Source: an archaeon UBA583 (GTDB lineage: Archaea; Nanobdellota; Nanobdellia; Woesearchaeales; UBA583). From it: a stretch of 42,525 bases of DNA. Position numbers and translations under genes: made by a program. The DNA lies in assembly GCA_002506365.1 (NCBI GenBank), contig DAXK01000040.1, positions 1 through 42,525 on the forward strand, read 5' to 3'. This document shows, one piece after another, positions 33,113 to 41,118 of the stretch; the first letter of the stretch is position 1, and the number at the start of each line of letters is the position of its first letter. The notes under the pieces were generated by a model. That model saw only the letters and a program-made list of their open reading frames with translations, did not search any database and was not told the origin of the DNA.

Positions 33113-33793
33113 CTATAAAATAAAAATATGATTTTTATTTGTCTTAGAAACAACTACTTGAACTGTAGCTCCAACTTTATATTTATCAACTTCAAGTAAA
33201 GAAATTGAAGTTGAAATTTCTTTTCTATAATTTCCAAAACTTGGAACATTTAAATCTAACTCAATTTCATAAATTCTTCTATTATTAATTCTAACTGGGG
33301 TATCCACTAATCTAACAATTTTAGCATCAACTCTATAACCATCATTTAAAACTTTCTCTCGAATAAAAATATTAATATACTGTGAATAAAACATTCCAAA
33401 AAACATTGGAATAAATCCAGCAGCAAAAAAAATAGGCATTAAAATAAAAATATTATAATCAAAATAATGTAAAATATTTTGAATAATTCCATACTCATCA
33501 AACGAACTCAAAGCCCCCATTATTCCATTCATAAATTGTAAAAAACTAAAAAAAACTAAAAAAGAAATAGCTTTCAAAAATCCTTTCATCTTAAATAACA
33601 TAAAATAAGTTAAACCTAATAAAATTCCTCCAACAACTAAAGTTACAAAACTTAAAACTCCAAAATTTACAATATTTGGTAATATCAAAATAAATGGTGC
33701 CCACAATCCAACAATTAATCCAATCCCAGCTCCACCAACTCCTAAAAAAAATCCAATCTTACTAGATTCACTAGAATTACTTTTATGTTTCAT
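33113..33793 (-). CDS. Membrane protein with C-terminal beta domain
   Basis: The protein has 226 residues with about four membrane helices (near 13-36, 42-66, 70-90 and 113-140). A hydrophilic C-terminal domain of about 80 residues is beta-rich (RRIYEIELDLNVP, then GATVQVVVSKTNKNHIFIL). That domain recalls the short beta-barrel tails of DUF3592-like membrane proteins, but I would not name a family. It stands alone with its own upstream space. Confidence 0.6.
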   Translation of the reverse strand: MKHKSNSSESSKIGFFLGVGGAGIGLIVGLWAPFILILPNIVNFGVLSFVTLVVGGILLGLTYFMLFKMKGFLKAISFLVFFSFLQFMNGIMGALSSFDEYGIIQNILHYFDYNIFILMPIFFAAGFIPMFFGMFYSQYINIFIREKVLNDGYRVDAKIVRLVDTPVRINNRRIYEIELDLNVPSFGNYRKEISTSISLLEVDKYKVGATVQVVVSKTNKNHIFIL

Positions 33794-33872
33794 AACATAA
33801 AAATAAAAAAATAGTTTATAAATTTATAGTAAATATATAAAAAAATTAAAAAATATAATCTTGAAAATAAAA

Positions 33873-34565
33873 TTATTTAAACTTTATTTCCTTAAATGTA
33901 GGCCTATACTCTCCCTTTAAAGTTTTAATATTAAAAGAATTCAAATAACTACAAAATAAAAGAAATTTTCTATTATTAGTTATCTTCTTTAATTGCTCCT
34001 CAGTTGAAATAAACTTATTATCAACTAAAAGAAAAAACTTCCTCCTAACAGGATTATAATATAAATAAAATAACTTCTTACTAACTTGATCATAAAAAAT
34101 CGGAGTATAACTTTCATACCTCTGAACAGCATCTAAAGTAGTAATCATTTTTGAATGTTTAATTGAATCAAACTCCAACCTACTTTTCCCATAATTAAAT
34201 TTATTCTCATAATTAACAAGTTTAAAACTCGGATCAACCAAAATATTTCCGCTCTTAAAAAAAGAATTTTTAATAATAATAAAATAATGTCCATTTCTCG
34301 AAAAATAATGATTATCAGACCCTCGCCACAACTGAACCCTTAAATGAGGAAACCTCTCTAAAATTCTTTTAATAGAAATCAAACATAAATCATAACACTG
34401 TCCAGCAAAATTAACCTTATCATCAATACTCCTAACATTTTTTAAAATTAATTCCTTTCTATAAACATCATCTAAAATATCAAAATCCTTATTTTTCAAA
34501 ACTAAATCAAAAGGTTCATATTTTAAATCAGAAATCAAATTCGACAAATCTTCAACTAAACTCAT
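33873..34565 (-). CDS. Possible transglutaminase/NAT-fold protein with Cys-His-Asp triad
   Basis: A soluble protein of 230 residues. AGQCYDLCL (Cys57) begins a helix. NGHYFIIIK (His93) and NILVDPSFK (Asp111) follow on what look like strands. This Cys-helix, His-strand, Asp-strand order is that of transglutaminase-like and arylamine N-acetyltransferase enzymes. The rest shows no further signature, and the C-terminal half is beta-rich with many aromatic and basic residues. Function could be a hydrolase, acyltransferase or protein cross-linker. The family call is by motif only. Confidence 0.5.
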   Translation of the reverse strand: MSLVEDLSNLISDLKYEPFDLVLKNKDFDILDDVYRKELILKNVRSIDDKVNFAGQCYDLCLISIKRILERFPHLRVQLWRGSDNHYFSRNGHYFIIIKNSFFKSGNILVDPSFKLVNYENKFNYGKSRLEFDSIKHSKMITTLDAVQRYESYTPIFYDQVSKKLFYLYYNPVRRKFFLLVDNKFISTEEQLKKITNNRKFLLFCSYLNSFNIKTLKGEYRPTFKEIKFK

Positions 34566-34651
34566 AAACTAAAATAAAAAATAAATAATATAAATATTTG
34601 TATTCAAATTAATAAAAAAAAAATAAAAGAAATAAAAAATAAAATAAAAAA

Positions 34652-36889
34652 TTATTTAATCATAACAACATCATTATCCAAATAATTATCTCTAAACGGA
34701 TACCAATTTTGCTCATATGGTAATTTAATTTCATTAATTTCATCAATAGTTCCTAAATCATTAACTTTAACCAAACTATCTGAAAAAGTATATAAATTAT
34801 CATCTACATACAAACTTCTCTTCACATTAAAAGGACTTGACCAATAATTATACTCATCATCCTTCTCATTATGTGAAACTTTTCCACGCACATCAAAACC
34901 ATTTGAAGTAATAGTAAAAACATAAGCCCCATTCCAAACCTTATTTCTAAAATACTCAGACTTATCAGTCTCATACTTCTCACCAACCTCACGAACTGGA
35001 ATAACTAATAAATTTTTATTCTTATCAAACAAAAATGCCTTATGTTCATCTAAAGCAATAGAACCTGAACCTTCATCACCAATAATTAAAGTATCAACCT
35101 CTTTAGGATTTTCAAAATCAGACACATCAAATAAAGATAACTTAACTCCCTTAGTTCTAACTCCACCATTATCAGTAACATAAGTATCCTTACCTAACCC
35201 AATTAATAAATCATCATCATAAGGATGTAAATAACTTGAAAACCCTGGAACCTTTAACTGCCCAACAATTTCTGGATTCTCAGGATTAGATAAATCAATT
35301 GTAAATAAAGGATCAACTTGTTTAAAAGTTACCATATACAATTTATCACCCATAAACCTAGTTGAATAAATTCTCTCCTCTGGAGCAATTTTTGTAACCT
35401 CTCCAATAGTTTCCATATCAGAATCCAAAACAACAACATTTGAATAACTAACTTGCCCAGACTCACGAGTAAAATATCTACTTGTTGTAGCAACTCTTAA
35501 ATTTGAATCTTTCTCATCTAAACTAAACTGATTTAATAAAGTTCCACGAACTTCTCCACGAGCAACATACTCAATAGAATCTCTCTCAATTCCTAACTTA
35601 TGAATAATTGTTCTACTTCTCTCATCTTCAACCTTAGCTTGATACTCATTAACAGTTTTCTCAATACTCTTAACTAAATCATTCTTATCATCCTCATCCA
35701 TATAATTATACATATTTTCAAGTATTAAAGAAATTTTATCCCACGCTTCTAAATATGAATCCATTGAACCTTGTTCTAAATCTTGTTCAATCTCAGAAAT
35801 ATCATTTTGAATATTTTCAGGTAACATTGGAACTACAACCTTAAAAAACATATCAACATTTTGATACTGATAATAACTAGATGGATAATTTTTTTGATAA
35901 GAAATATAAATATTTTCTTGACTCATATACAAAGTATTTGAATACCCTAACAAAAACGTTTTAGATTCAAACTGTTGTCTATCCTCAAAAATATTAAATG
36001 CTGCAACAGTATGAAAATTATAATTATTCTCAGGATTATCAAAATAAAAAACTTCAGGTTTATTAATTAAAATTCCATTTTGTCTAGCTGCTGGAAATGG
36101 AACAGGTCCCCCATAATAATATAGATTCTCATTAGAAATAAAATAAATATAATCTCCAACCATTCTTGACTGAAAATAATTCCCTGTAACTGAATAATCT
36201 TTAATTAATTCAGGATTTTCTCTATCTGATACGTCATAAACATATGCGATAGTTTGACTCTCTCTAGCTTTTGAAGGTTTAAAATCAAATTCACTTATTT
36301 TATAAACTTCATTATAATCTTGAGAAAAAATCACAACTCTATCCTTATTAATAAATAAATCTTGAGGATTCCCAGAAACTTTAATCTCAGAAATAATTTT
36401 AGAATCATCTCCAGAACTTGAATCAATAATAACTAATTTTTCCTGAGATAAAATATAAATATAATCTCCATCAGTTTTCACAAAATCAGCTTCATCTACA
36501 CCCTTTACTTGAACATTAGTTTTAGAATAATCATCTGTTGATTTAGAACTTGAATCACTTGATGTATCAACTAAACCTTCATTAACCATTGGACTAACTG
36601 CTTGAAATGTTTGGTCAACCATTCCAGATTTAAACACTACATTTCTTCCACCAAAATTTAAATTTGAACCACTTGACTCATCTTTTAAAAATTGAGTAAG
36701 CTCACTAGAACTTGTAAACTTTTTAATATCATCTGTTGCTAAATCCAATTTATTATCCTTAGAAACATCATCTTTTTTAATATCTTCATTTGAACTTGAA
36801 CACATTGAAAAAGCAAACAAACTTAAAACTAGAATTAATAAAATCCAAGTAAAAGTTGAACCCAATATATTTTTTTTTGATCTCACCAT
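34652..36889 (-). CDS. Secreted or membrane-anchored beta-propeller protein (PF09826-type)
   Basis: The protein has 745 residues. An N-terminal hydrophobic segment (about 10-29, ending FSMC) could be a signal or anchor. The lipobox fit is poor, so lipidation is uncertain. An acidic Ser-rich linker follows. The hallmark NVQVKGVDEADFVKTDGDYIY begins the propeller, with blade-like repeats such as YVYDVSDRENPELI and FTIDLSNPENPEIVGQL through to the end. This is the family of secreted proteins with a C-terminal beta-propeller distantly related to WD40. A helical acidic insert of about 90 residues lies near 340-430. It is 25 nt after the membrane-bound regulator gene, on the same strand. Confidence 0.85.
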   Translation of the reverse strand: MVRSKKNILGSTFTWILLILVLSLFAFSMCSSSNEDIKKDDVSKDNKLDLATDDIKKFTSSSELTQFLKDESSGSNLNFGGRNVVFKSGMVDQTFQAVSPMVNEGLVDTSSDSSSKSTDDYSKTNVQVKGVDEADFVKTDGDYIYILSQEKLVIIDSSSGDDSKIISEIKVSGNPQDLFINKDRVVIFSQDYNEVYKISEFDFKPSKARESQTIAYVYDVSDRENPELIKDYSVTGNYFQSRMVGDYIYFISNENLYYYGGPVPFPAARQNGILINKPEVFYFDNPENNYNFHTVAAFNIFEDRQQFESKTFLLGYSNTLYMSQENIYISYQKNYPSSYYQYQNVDMFFKVVVPMLPENIQNDISEIEQDLEQGSMDSYLEAWDKISLILENMYNYMDEDDKNDLVKSIEKTVNEYQAKVEDERSRTIIHKLGIERDSIEYVARGEVRGTLLNQFSLDEKDSNLRVATTSRYFTRESGQVSYSNVVVLDSDMETIGEVTKIAPEERIYSTRFMGDKLYMVTFKQVDPLFTIDLSNPENPEIVGQLKVPGFSSYLHPYDDDLLIGLGKDTYVTDNGGVRTKGVKLSLFDVSDFENPKEVDTLIIGDEGSGSIALDEHKAFLFDKNKNLLVIPVREVGEKYETDKSEYFRNKVWNGAYVFTITSNGFDVRGKVSHNEKDDEYNYWSSPFNVKRSLYVDDNLYTFSDSLVKVNDLGTIDEINEIKLPYEQNWYPFRDNYLDNDVVMIK

Positions 36890-36908
36890 TTTTATTTATA
36901 TTAAAATT

Positions 36909-36933
36909 GAAATTTTATTTATTAAAAAATTTC
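36909..36933 (-). terminator. 8-bp hairpin around the regulator stop codon
   Basis: GAAATTTT (36909-36916) and AAAATTTC (36926-36933) pair around a 9-nt loop next to the stop (36915-36917). It lies in the 25-nt gap to the propeller gene, so it may partly terminate or regulate read-through rather than end the unit. Confidence 0.4.
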
Positions 36934-37565
36934 TCCTTAACTTTCCTAGACAACCAAATACATAACACTGCAAAAGTAAATCCAAATAAAAACCATTCCC
37001 ATGGAGCAAAAGAATTCATAATATCAAAAATATTTGTTGAAATTCCAGCAGCATTTGGAGCAATTTCATTATACATCACATCATCACTCATAAAAGCTAC
37101 AGACTCAGGAGCTGATTTTGCCATCATTAACATAGGTTCCGCCATATATTCATTACTTACTCCTCCTGAAAAACTAGCAAACTTACTAACAAAAAAAGTT
37201 CCAAGTAAACCAAAACCAAACACTGGTAAAATATTTTTAACCGCATCCAAAAATGATTGTTTATCAGCTCCTTTTGGAGCAATAATAATATACTTATTTG
37301 CTAAAGTATAATGTTTAACAGTTTTTCCTTTCTCAGAATAAGTTGAACTCTCAATCTCAACTAATCTTCCATCAACTAATTGTTTTAAATTATAATGAAC
37401 TGTTGAAATTGGCATACTTAATTTTTCAGAAATTTCAGTTTCAGTCCCATCATTATCTGCTAAAAAATCTAATATTTTTTTACAAGTAGAATTTGAAACA
37501 GTATTTGCGATAGCTTTAGTTTTATCATCATCTAAAGATAATAATAAAAAATTTTTCTTTCCCAT
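36915..37565 (-). CDS. Membrane-anchored winged-helix (ArsR-like) transcriptional regulator
   Basis: The protein has 216 residues. The N-terminal winged helix (about 15-95) includes TETEISEKLSMPISTVHYNL, a recognition-helix region, and the wing VEIESSTYSEKGKTVKHYTL. Two membrane helices follow (about 111-130 and 189-206) with a loop of about 60 residues between them. The C-terminus is basic. With both termini inside, the loop would be outside and could sense a surface signal. The next gene encodes a secreted beta-propeller, a likely target or partner. A four-half-site palindrome covers its upstream promoter region, pointing to autoregulation. Confidence 0.82.
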   Translation of the reverse strand: MGKKNFLLLSLDDDKTKAIANTVSNSTCKKILDFLADNDGTETEISEKLSMPISTVHYNLKQLVDGRLVEIESSTYSEKGKTVKHYTLANKYIIIAPKGADKQSFLDAVKNILPVFGFGLLGTFFVSKFASFSGGVSNEYMAEPMLMMAKSAPESVAFMSDDVMYNEIAPNAAGISTNIFDIMNSFAPWEWFLFGFTFAVLCIWLSRKVKEKFFNK

Positions 37566-37590
37566 AAAAATTTTAAGACTTAAAATTATA

Positions 37591-37627
37591 TTAACTTTTC
37601 TATAACTTTAAAAGTTATTAAAGTTAA
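37591..37627. promoter_or_regulatory. Four-half-site operator upstream of the membrane-bound regulator
   Basis: Half-sites are TTAACTTT (37591-37598) and ATAACTTT (37602-37609), then in opposite orientation AAAGTTAT (37611-37618) and AAAGTTAA (37620-37627). Inner and outer pairs are each perfect 8-bp inverted repeats. It begins 26 nt upstream of the regulator ATG, so it abuts its TATA region, and lies about 47 nt before the plus-strand small gene. Confidence 0.6.
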
Positions 37628-37673
37628 ATTCAAAACCTTTATAAAAAAATATAATTATTATTAATTATACAAT

Positions 37674-37904
37674 ATGAACAAAACTCAAAAAACTCAAATT
37701 ACAGATTACATAAAAAGATGTATTGGAATTTTATTAATAATATTTGTTTTATTAAATATGTTATTTGTAGCTATGGGAAAAATTTCATTATTTGATTTCT
37801 GGTTAGGAATTTTATTTATTGGTGGTGCAAGTTGGATTTTTTACAGAGATGAAAATTTAACTATTCTAGGTAAAAATAAAACTCAAAAATCACAAACCAA
37901 ATAA
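37674..37904 (+). CDS. Small membrane protein with two helices
   Basis: The protein has 76 residues with two membrane segments (about 17-35 and 38-57), a basic N-terminus and a Lys-rich tail. No family is recognised. TTTATAAA (37638-37645) gives a predicted short leader. It is divergent from the membrane-bound regulator across the four-half-site operator, so it may be part of that regulon. Confidence 0.6.
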   Translation: MNKTQKTQITDYIKRCIGILLIIFVLLNMLFVAMGKISLFDFWLGILFIGGASWIFYRDENLTILGKNKTQKSQTK

Positions 37905-37991
37905 TTAATAATTTTATTTTTTTAAAACTAAATCTACTTATTAAATAACAATATTTATAAATATTAAATTCTATAATCAATTACTCAGAAA

Positions 37992-38282
37992 ATGTTAGAA
38001 AATAAATTAAAATTAATTGTTAATGAAGGAAACTGTCCTGAAGAATTATTTAATGATATTAAAGAACTATATGCATTATCACAATGCCAAAATGCAGAAC
38101 CTGTATCTGTTGGACAACACGAAATTCACATTAAAACAAAATATAATTTAAGTGATTCATGTATTGAAAAAAATTTGGGATTATATCAAACTTGGTTAGA
38201 CAATCAACCTAAATGCCCTAAATCATCACGTAAACTATCATCAGACTTAAGTCACGATGGACTAGACTGTTATTTATTTTAA
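37992..38282 (+). CDS. Small hypothetical protein with six cysteines
   Basis: A soluble-looking protein of 96 residues. Six cysteines are spread along the chain (GNC, QCQ, DSC, KCP, DCY among them), more than is usual in this proteome, but no regular zinc-finger spacing is clear. TTTATAAA (37954-37961) predicts a leader of about 8 nt. A strong hairpin overlaps its stop. Function unknown. Confidence 0.6.
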   Translation: MLENKLKLIVNEGNCPEELFNDIKELYALSQCQNAEPVSVGQHEIHIKTKYNLSDSCIEKNLGLYQTWLDNQPKCPKSSRKLSSDLSHDGLDCYLF

Positions 38283-38305
38283 AATATAATAATTTAAAAT
38301 AAATA
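38271..38305 (+). terminator. 13-bp perfect hairpin over the stop codon
   Basis: TATTTATTTTAAA (38271-38283) and TTTAAAATAAATA (38293-38305) pair perfectly around a 9-nt loop and include the TAA at 38280-38282. It lies between convergent genes. Confidence 0.6.
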
Positions 38306-38314
38306 TTTATTTAT

Positions 38315-38653
38315 TTATTTATATGATATTGTTGAAATATCGTATCTATTATTTAATTCATCTACAACTTCGGAAAAAACATCATTAATTTGTTCTTGAG
38401 CTAATTTTTCACCATTATATCCTATATCTTCAATAGTTAAATTAGTATGATTTTTTGAAACTTCAAACCTACTTCTAACTCCAAAACAATAAACTCCATC
38501 TCCTACATTAAATATATTACTATCAATACTAGCATAACCTAATCCTCTAAATTTATCTCTAGCACTTTTCACAAATTTTTTAGAAAATTGTTTTGATGGT
38601 GAAAACTTCCCATCTTTAAACATAATCTTCTCTAATCCTTTTAATTTATCCAT
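38315..38653 (-). CDS. Hypothetical protein, paralogue of the protein at 38862
   Basis: A soluble protein of 112 residues. It aligns over most of its length with the 118-residue protein encoded just upstream. Both begin MD-x-x-KGLE and have a basic SPS segment, then LGYASIDSNIF (LGYQSLDGNIF in the other) and VYCFG (IYCYG), and end in an acidic helix. This indicates a local duplication. No known motif is present. The conserved core suggests a small alpha/beta domain. Confidence 0.62.
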   Translation of the reverse strand: MDKLKGLEKIMFKDGKFSPSKQFSKKFVKSARDKFRGLGYASIDSNIFNVGDGVYCFGVRSRFEVSKNHTNLTIEDIGYNGEKLAQEQINDVFSEVVDELNNRYDISTISYK

Positions 38654-38686
38654 AACTTAGAAAACAAATTCGAATTTATAAATTTA

Positions 38687-38875
38687 TCAGTAGTAACAAA
38701 TAATCAGATAAAATAAATATTTATATTCTTCTTCATTATTTAATTCTTGATTTCTCTTTACTAATTCACTAATAGCTCTATATCCATATGTTGGAGTTCT
38801 TTTACTATTTAATCTTCCAAAAATATAATTTAAATAAAATTCATTAAAAATTAAAATTAACTTATTTTGAATCAA
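38687..38875 (-). CDS. Doubtful short ORF between the paralogous genes
   Basis: An open frame of 62 codons starting at TTG inside the end of the upstream paralogue gene. The latter half (ELVKRNQELNNEEEYKYLF) has a protein-like composition, and no other frame is open across this 208-nt gap. It could be a remnant of a further duplicate or another gene fragment. There is no ATG, no ribosome-binding site and no recognised family. Confidence 0.2.
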   Translation of the reverse strand: MIQNKLILIFNEFYLNYIFGRLNSKRTPTYGYRAISELVKRNQELNNEEEYKYLFYLIICYY

Positions 38876-39218
38876 TATCTAACACACAATCATATTGTCT
38901 TGAAAGTTTATGTAAATTATCTTCAACAATATTTATTAAACCTTCAAAATCTCTAATATCTTGTGACGTTTTTCCATAAGTTAAAAAAACACCTCTAGCA
39001 CAAGGGTCAACATCTACATTAAAATTTAAACCATAACAATAAATAACATTTTTATCTTTAGTATTTGCAAAAATATTACCATCCAAACTTTGATAACCTA
39101 AATTACCTAATTCACTTTTAACTTGTTTAATTAATCTAGTGCAAACTTGATGTGATGGACTTTTCTTTCCATAAGTAAAATTTAATATTGTATTTTCTAA
39201 CCCTTTAACTTCATCCAT
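38862..39218 (-). CDS. Hypothetical protein, paralogue of the protein at 38315
   Basis: A soluble protein of 118 residues and the longer member of the pair. It starts MDEVKGLE and includes KSPSHQ, LGYQSLDGNIF and VIYCYG, then an acidic helical C-terminus. Four cysteines are present, where the sister protein has one. It is on the same strand as, and just upstream of, its paralogue, with a doubtful short frame between them. Function unknown. Confidence 0.62.
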   Translation of the reverse strand: MDEVKGLENTILNFTYGKKSPSHQVCTRLIKQVKSELGNLGYQSLDGNIFANTKDKNVIYCYGLNFNVDVDPCARGVFLTYGKTSQDIRDFEGLINIVEDNLHKLSRQYDCVLDIDSK

Positions 39219-39318
39219 ATTATAATATATTAGAATACAATTTATAAATATTCACTATGAGTTACAACAAATAAAATTATTAAAAAATAAAATAAAATTT
39301 AATTTTAAAAATTAAAAT

Positions 39319-40620
39319 TTAAACTAAATTTAAATCTTCAGCTAAAATATTTAAAACTTCAGTATAAAGAGTTTTAGGTAAAGGAATTGAAATAAATCTA
39401 GTTCTCCCATAACGCCCTTTTGATAAAATCTTAAAAGTAATTAAACCAGAAACTTCTAATTCAATAATAATATCAGAAATACGTCTTAAAGATAAAGTTG
39501 GCATTCTTAAATCCTTAGCTAACTTATTATAATAATCATAAACAGCTCCAGTAGTTGTAGGTTCAACAATTTGAGACTTTTTATTTGTCACAACATTAAC
39601 TTTTTCCTTTAAAGAAGTTTTAATAATTGAATAATTAACTAACTGAAATTGCTTAGGTTGAGACTTAATAATATCTAAAATTCTATTTCTCTCAGTTCTC
39701 TTATCAGCATTATCAATATGTTCTGGACGAACTTTATCAGCTCCATCTCTCTCAGCTAACTCTCCAGCAAATCTTAATAATTCAAGTGCTCTTCTTGCAT
39801 CTCCATGTTCTCTAGCCATATAAGCAGCACATTTAGGAATTACAGCTTCATCTAAAACATTTGGTTGAAAAGCTAACTCAGCACGATCATTTAAAATATC
39901 TTGAATCATCATAGCATCATAAGGATGAAAAACAATTTCTTCTTCATTTAAAGAAGACTTTGCTCTAGCATCAACAGTATCCATAATAGTTAAATCATTA
40001 GTAATACCGACTAAAGTAATTTCGGACTTTTTTAACTCAGGATTAATTCTCGTTAAATTATATAAAATTTCATCACCAGCTTTCTTAATTAAAGAATCAA
40101 TCTCATCTAAAACTAAAATAATATTTCTCTTTTGATCATCTAAAGCAACATACAAATCCTTATACAATTCATTAGTAGAATATCCAGTTGAAGCTTTCTT
40201 CTCAACTCCAAGTTCTTTTAAAATTTCAAGTAAAATTCTATACTCTGTATCAGCAACTCTTTTTAATTTACAATTAATAGAAATAATTTTTAATGGAATA
40301 CTTTTAGCTGTTGCAATATTTGTCATCTTATTTAATACATAAGATGTGCACAAAGTTTTTCCAGTTCCAGTTTTTCCATAAATAATAATATTTGAAGGTC
40401 TTTCCTTTCTTAACGCAGGAGCTAAAATTTTGGCAATTTCCTTTAAATAAACTTCTCTATGTTGAATTTTAGCAGGTAAATAATTAGATTGTAATACAGA
40501 TTTATCTTTAAAAATTGGTTGAGAGTCCATAAATTCTTCAAAAAAATCATCCAAATCATCAGAACACTCTGGCTTTTTATTATAATCCTCATTATAATCA
40601 GCCAATAAATCTTTTTCCAT
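39319..40620 (-). CDS. cdc6: Orc1/Cdc6 replication initiator
   Basis: An AAA+ origin-recognition protein that binds replication origins and loads MCM, 433 residues. Walker A is GKTGTGKT (82-89), Walker B is LVLDEIDSL (Asp172, Glu173), and the sensor region is ITLVGITNDL. The EHGDARRALELLRFAGELA segment is the sensor-2 helix. The last 85 or so residues form a winged helix. Length is typical. TTTATAAA is centred 27 nt before the ATG (40644-40651). Archaeal origins often lie beside this gene. Confidence 0.96.
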   Translation of the reverse strand: MEKDLLADYNEDYNKKPECSDDLDDFFEEFMDSQPIFKDKSVLQSNYLPAKIQHREVYLKEIAKILAPALRKERPSNIIIYGKTGTGKTLCTSYVLNKMTNIATAKSIPLKIISINCKLKRVADTEYRILLEILKELGVEKKASTGYSTNELYKDLYVALDDQKRNIILVLDEIDSLIKKAGDEILYNLTRINPELKKSEITLVGITNDLTIMDTVDARAKSSLNEEEIVFHPYDAMMIQDILNDRAELAFQPNVLDEAVIPKCAAYMAREHGDARRALELLRFAGELAERDGADKVRPEHIDNADKRTERNRILDIIKSQPKQFQLVNYSIIKTSLKEKVNVVTNKKSQIVEPTTTGAVYDYYNKLAKDLRMPTLSLRRISDIIIELEVSGLITFKILSKGRYGRTRFISIPLPKTLYTEVLNILAEDLNLV

Positions 40621-40821
40621 TAGAAATGCTAGTCCAAATACTCTTTATAAAAGTTTACTTTCACAAATAGTTATAATACTTTAATATATAGTAGTAATAC
40701 CTTGTAGAAAACCAATATATTACTTTCAAAATTAAACTTTTCCACACGAAATATTTGGTATTTAACTAGAAATTTCGACTAAAGTTAAAAATTAGAATTA
40801 AATCAAAATAATTTTAAAACA
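40621..40821. other. A/T-rich intergenic region upstream of cdc6, possible origin
   Basis: This gap of about 200 nt has no gene. It holds the cdc6 TATA box, two copies of TTACTTTCA (40655-40663 and 40720-40728), and a loose dyad around CGAAAT...ATTTCG near 40748-40779. These could be Orc1/Cdc6 binding sites. I cannot match them to a defined origin recognition box, so origin function is only a suggestion from location and base content. Confidence 0.25.
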
Positions 40822-41093
40822 AATTAGAAGAAAAATAGGCCACATTCTGTAATCGATATTAACGCTAAACGAAATTTTTAACAATTCGATTTGTTACATT
40901 TATCTTCGCGGGGATTTCCCCTTGCACCTGTCAATTTATTGCAACCAACATTCTAACTCAAACGCTCAAGCAAAGTATCATCGCTAATTAGGTGTTGGGG
41001 GTTTTCTGTATTAGGCCATTTCTGTCCTTTGACGTGAATTGGTGTGCGGACCTTCCTCCCAAATAAATTTGGGTTGTAACTATTTTCCTAATT
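40822..41093 (-). ncRNA. rnpB: RNase P RNA
   Basis: The catalytic RNA of RNase P, about 272 nt, trims tRNA 5' leaders. On the minus strand the 5' conserved block reads GAGGAAGGTCCGCAC and the 3' block ACAGAATGTGGCCTA, which pair as helix P4. The ends are set by P1: AATTAG plus GAAAATAG at the 5' end pairs with CTATTTTTC and CTAATT at the 3' end. In P4 the usual AAGTC/GGCTT pairing is AGGTC/GGCCT, a compensated change. A TATA-like box (41119-41126) is about 29 nt upstream. Confidence 0.93.
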
Positions 41094-41118
41094 CGTAAAT
41101 AAAATTAAACAGCAAACC

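Noticed and set aside
36800..36889. Lipoprotein signal in the beta-propeller protein
   Set aside because: A cysteine follows the hydrophobic segment (FSMC), but the residues before it do not fit a lipobox, so only a general signal or anchor is claimed.
38303..38323. Run of TTTA units between convergent genes
   Set aside because: A simple A/T microsatellite of a few units, expected at this base composition. Not a CRISPR or iteron array.
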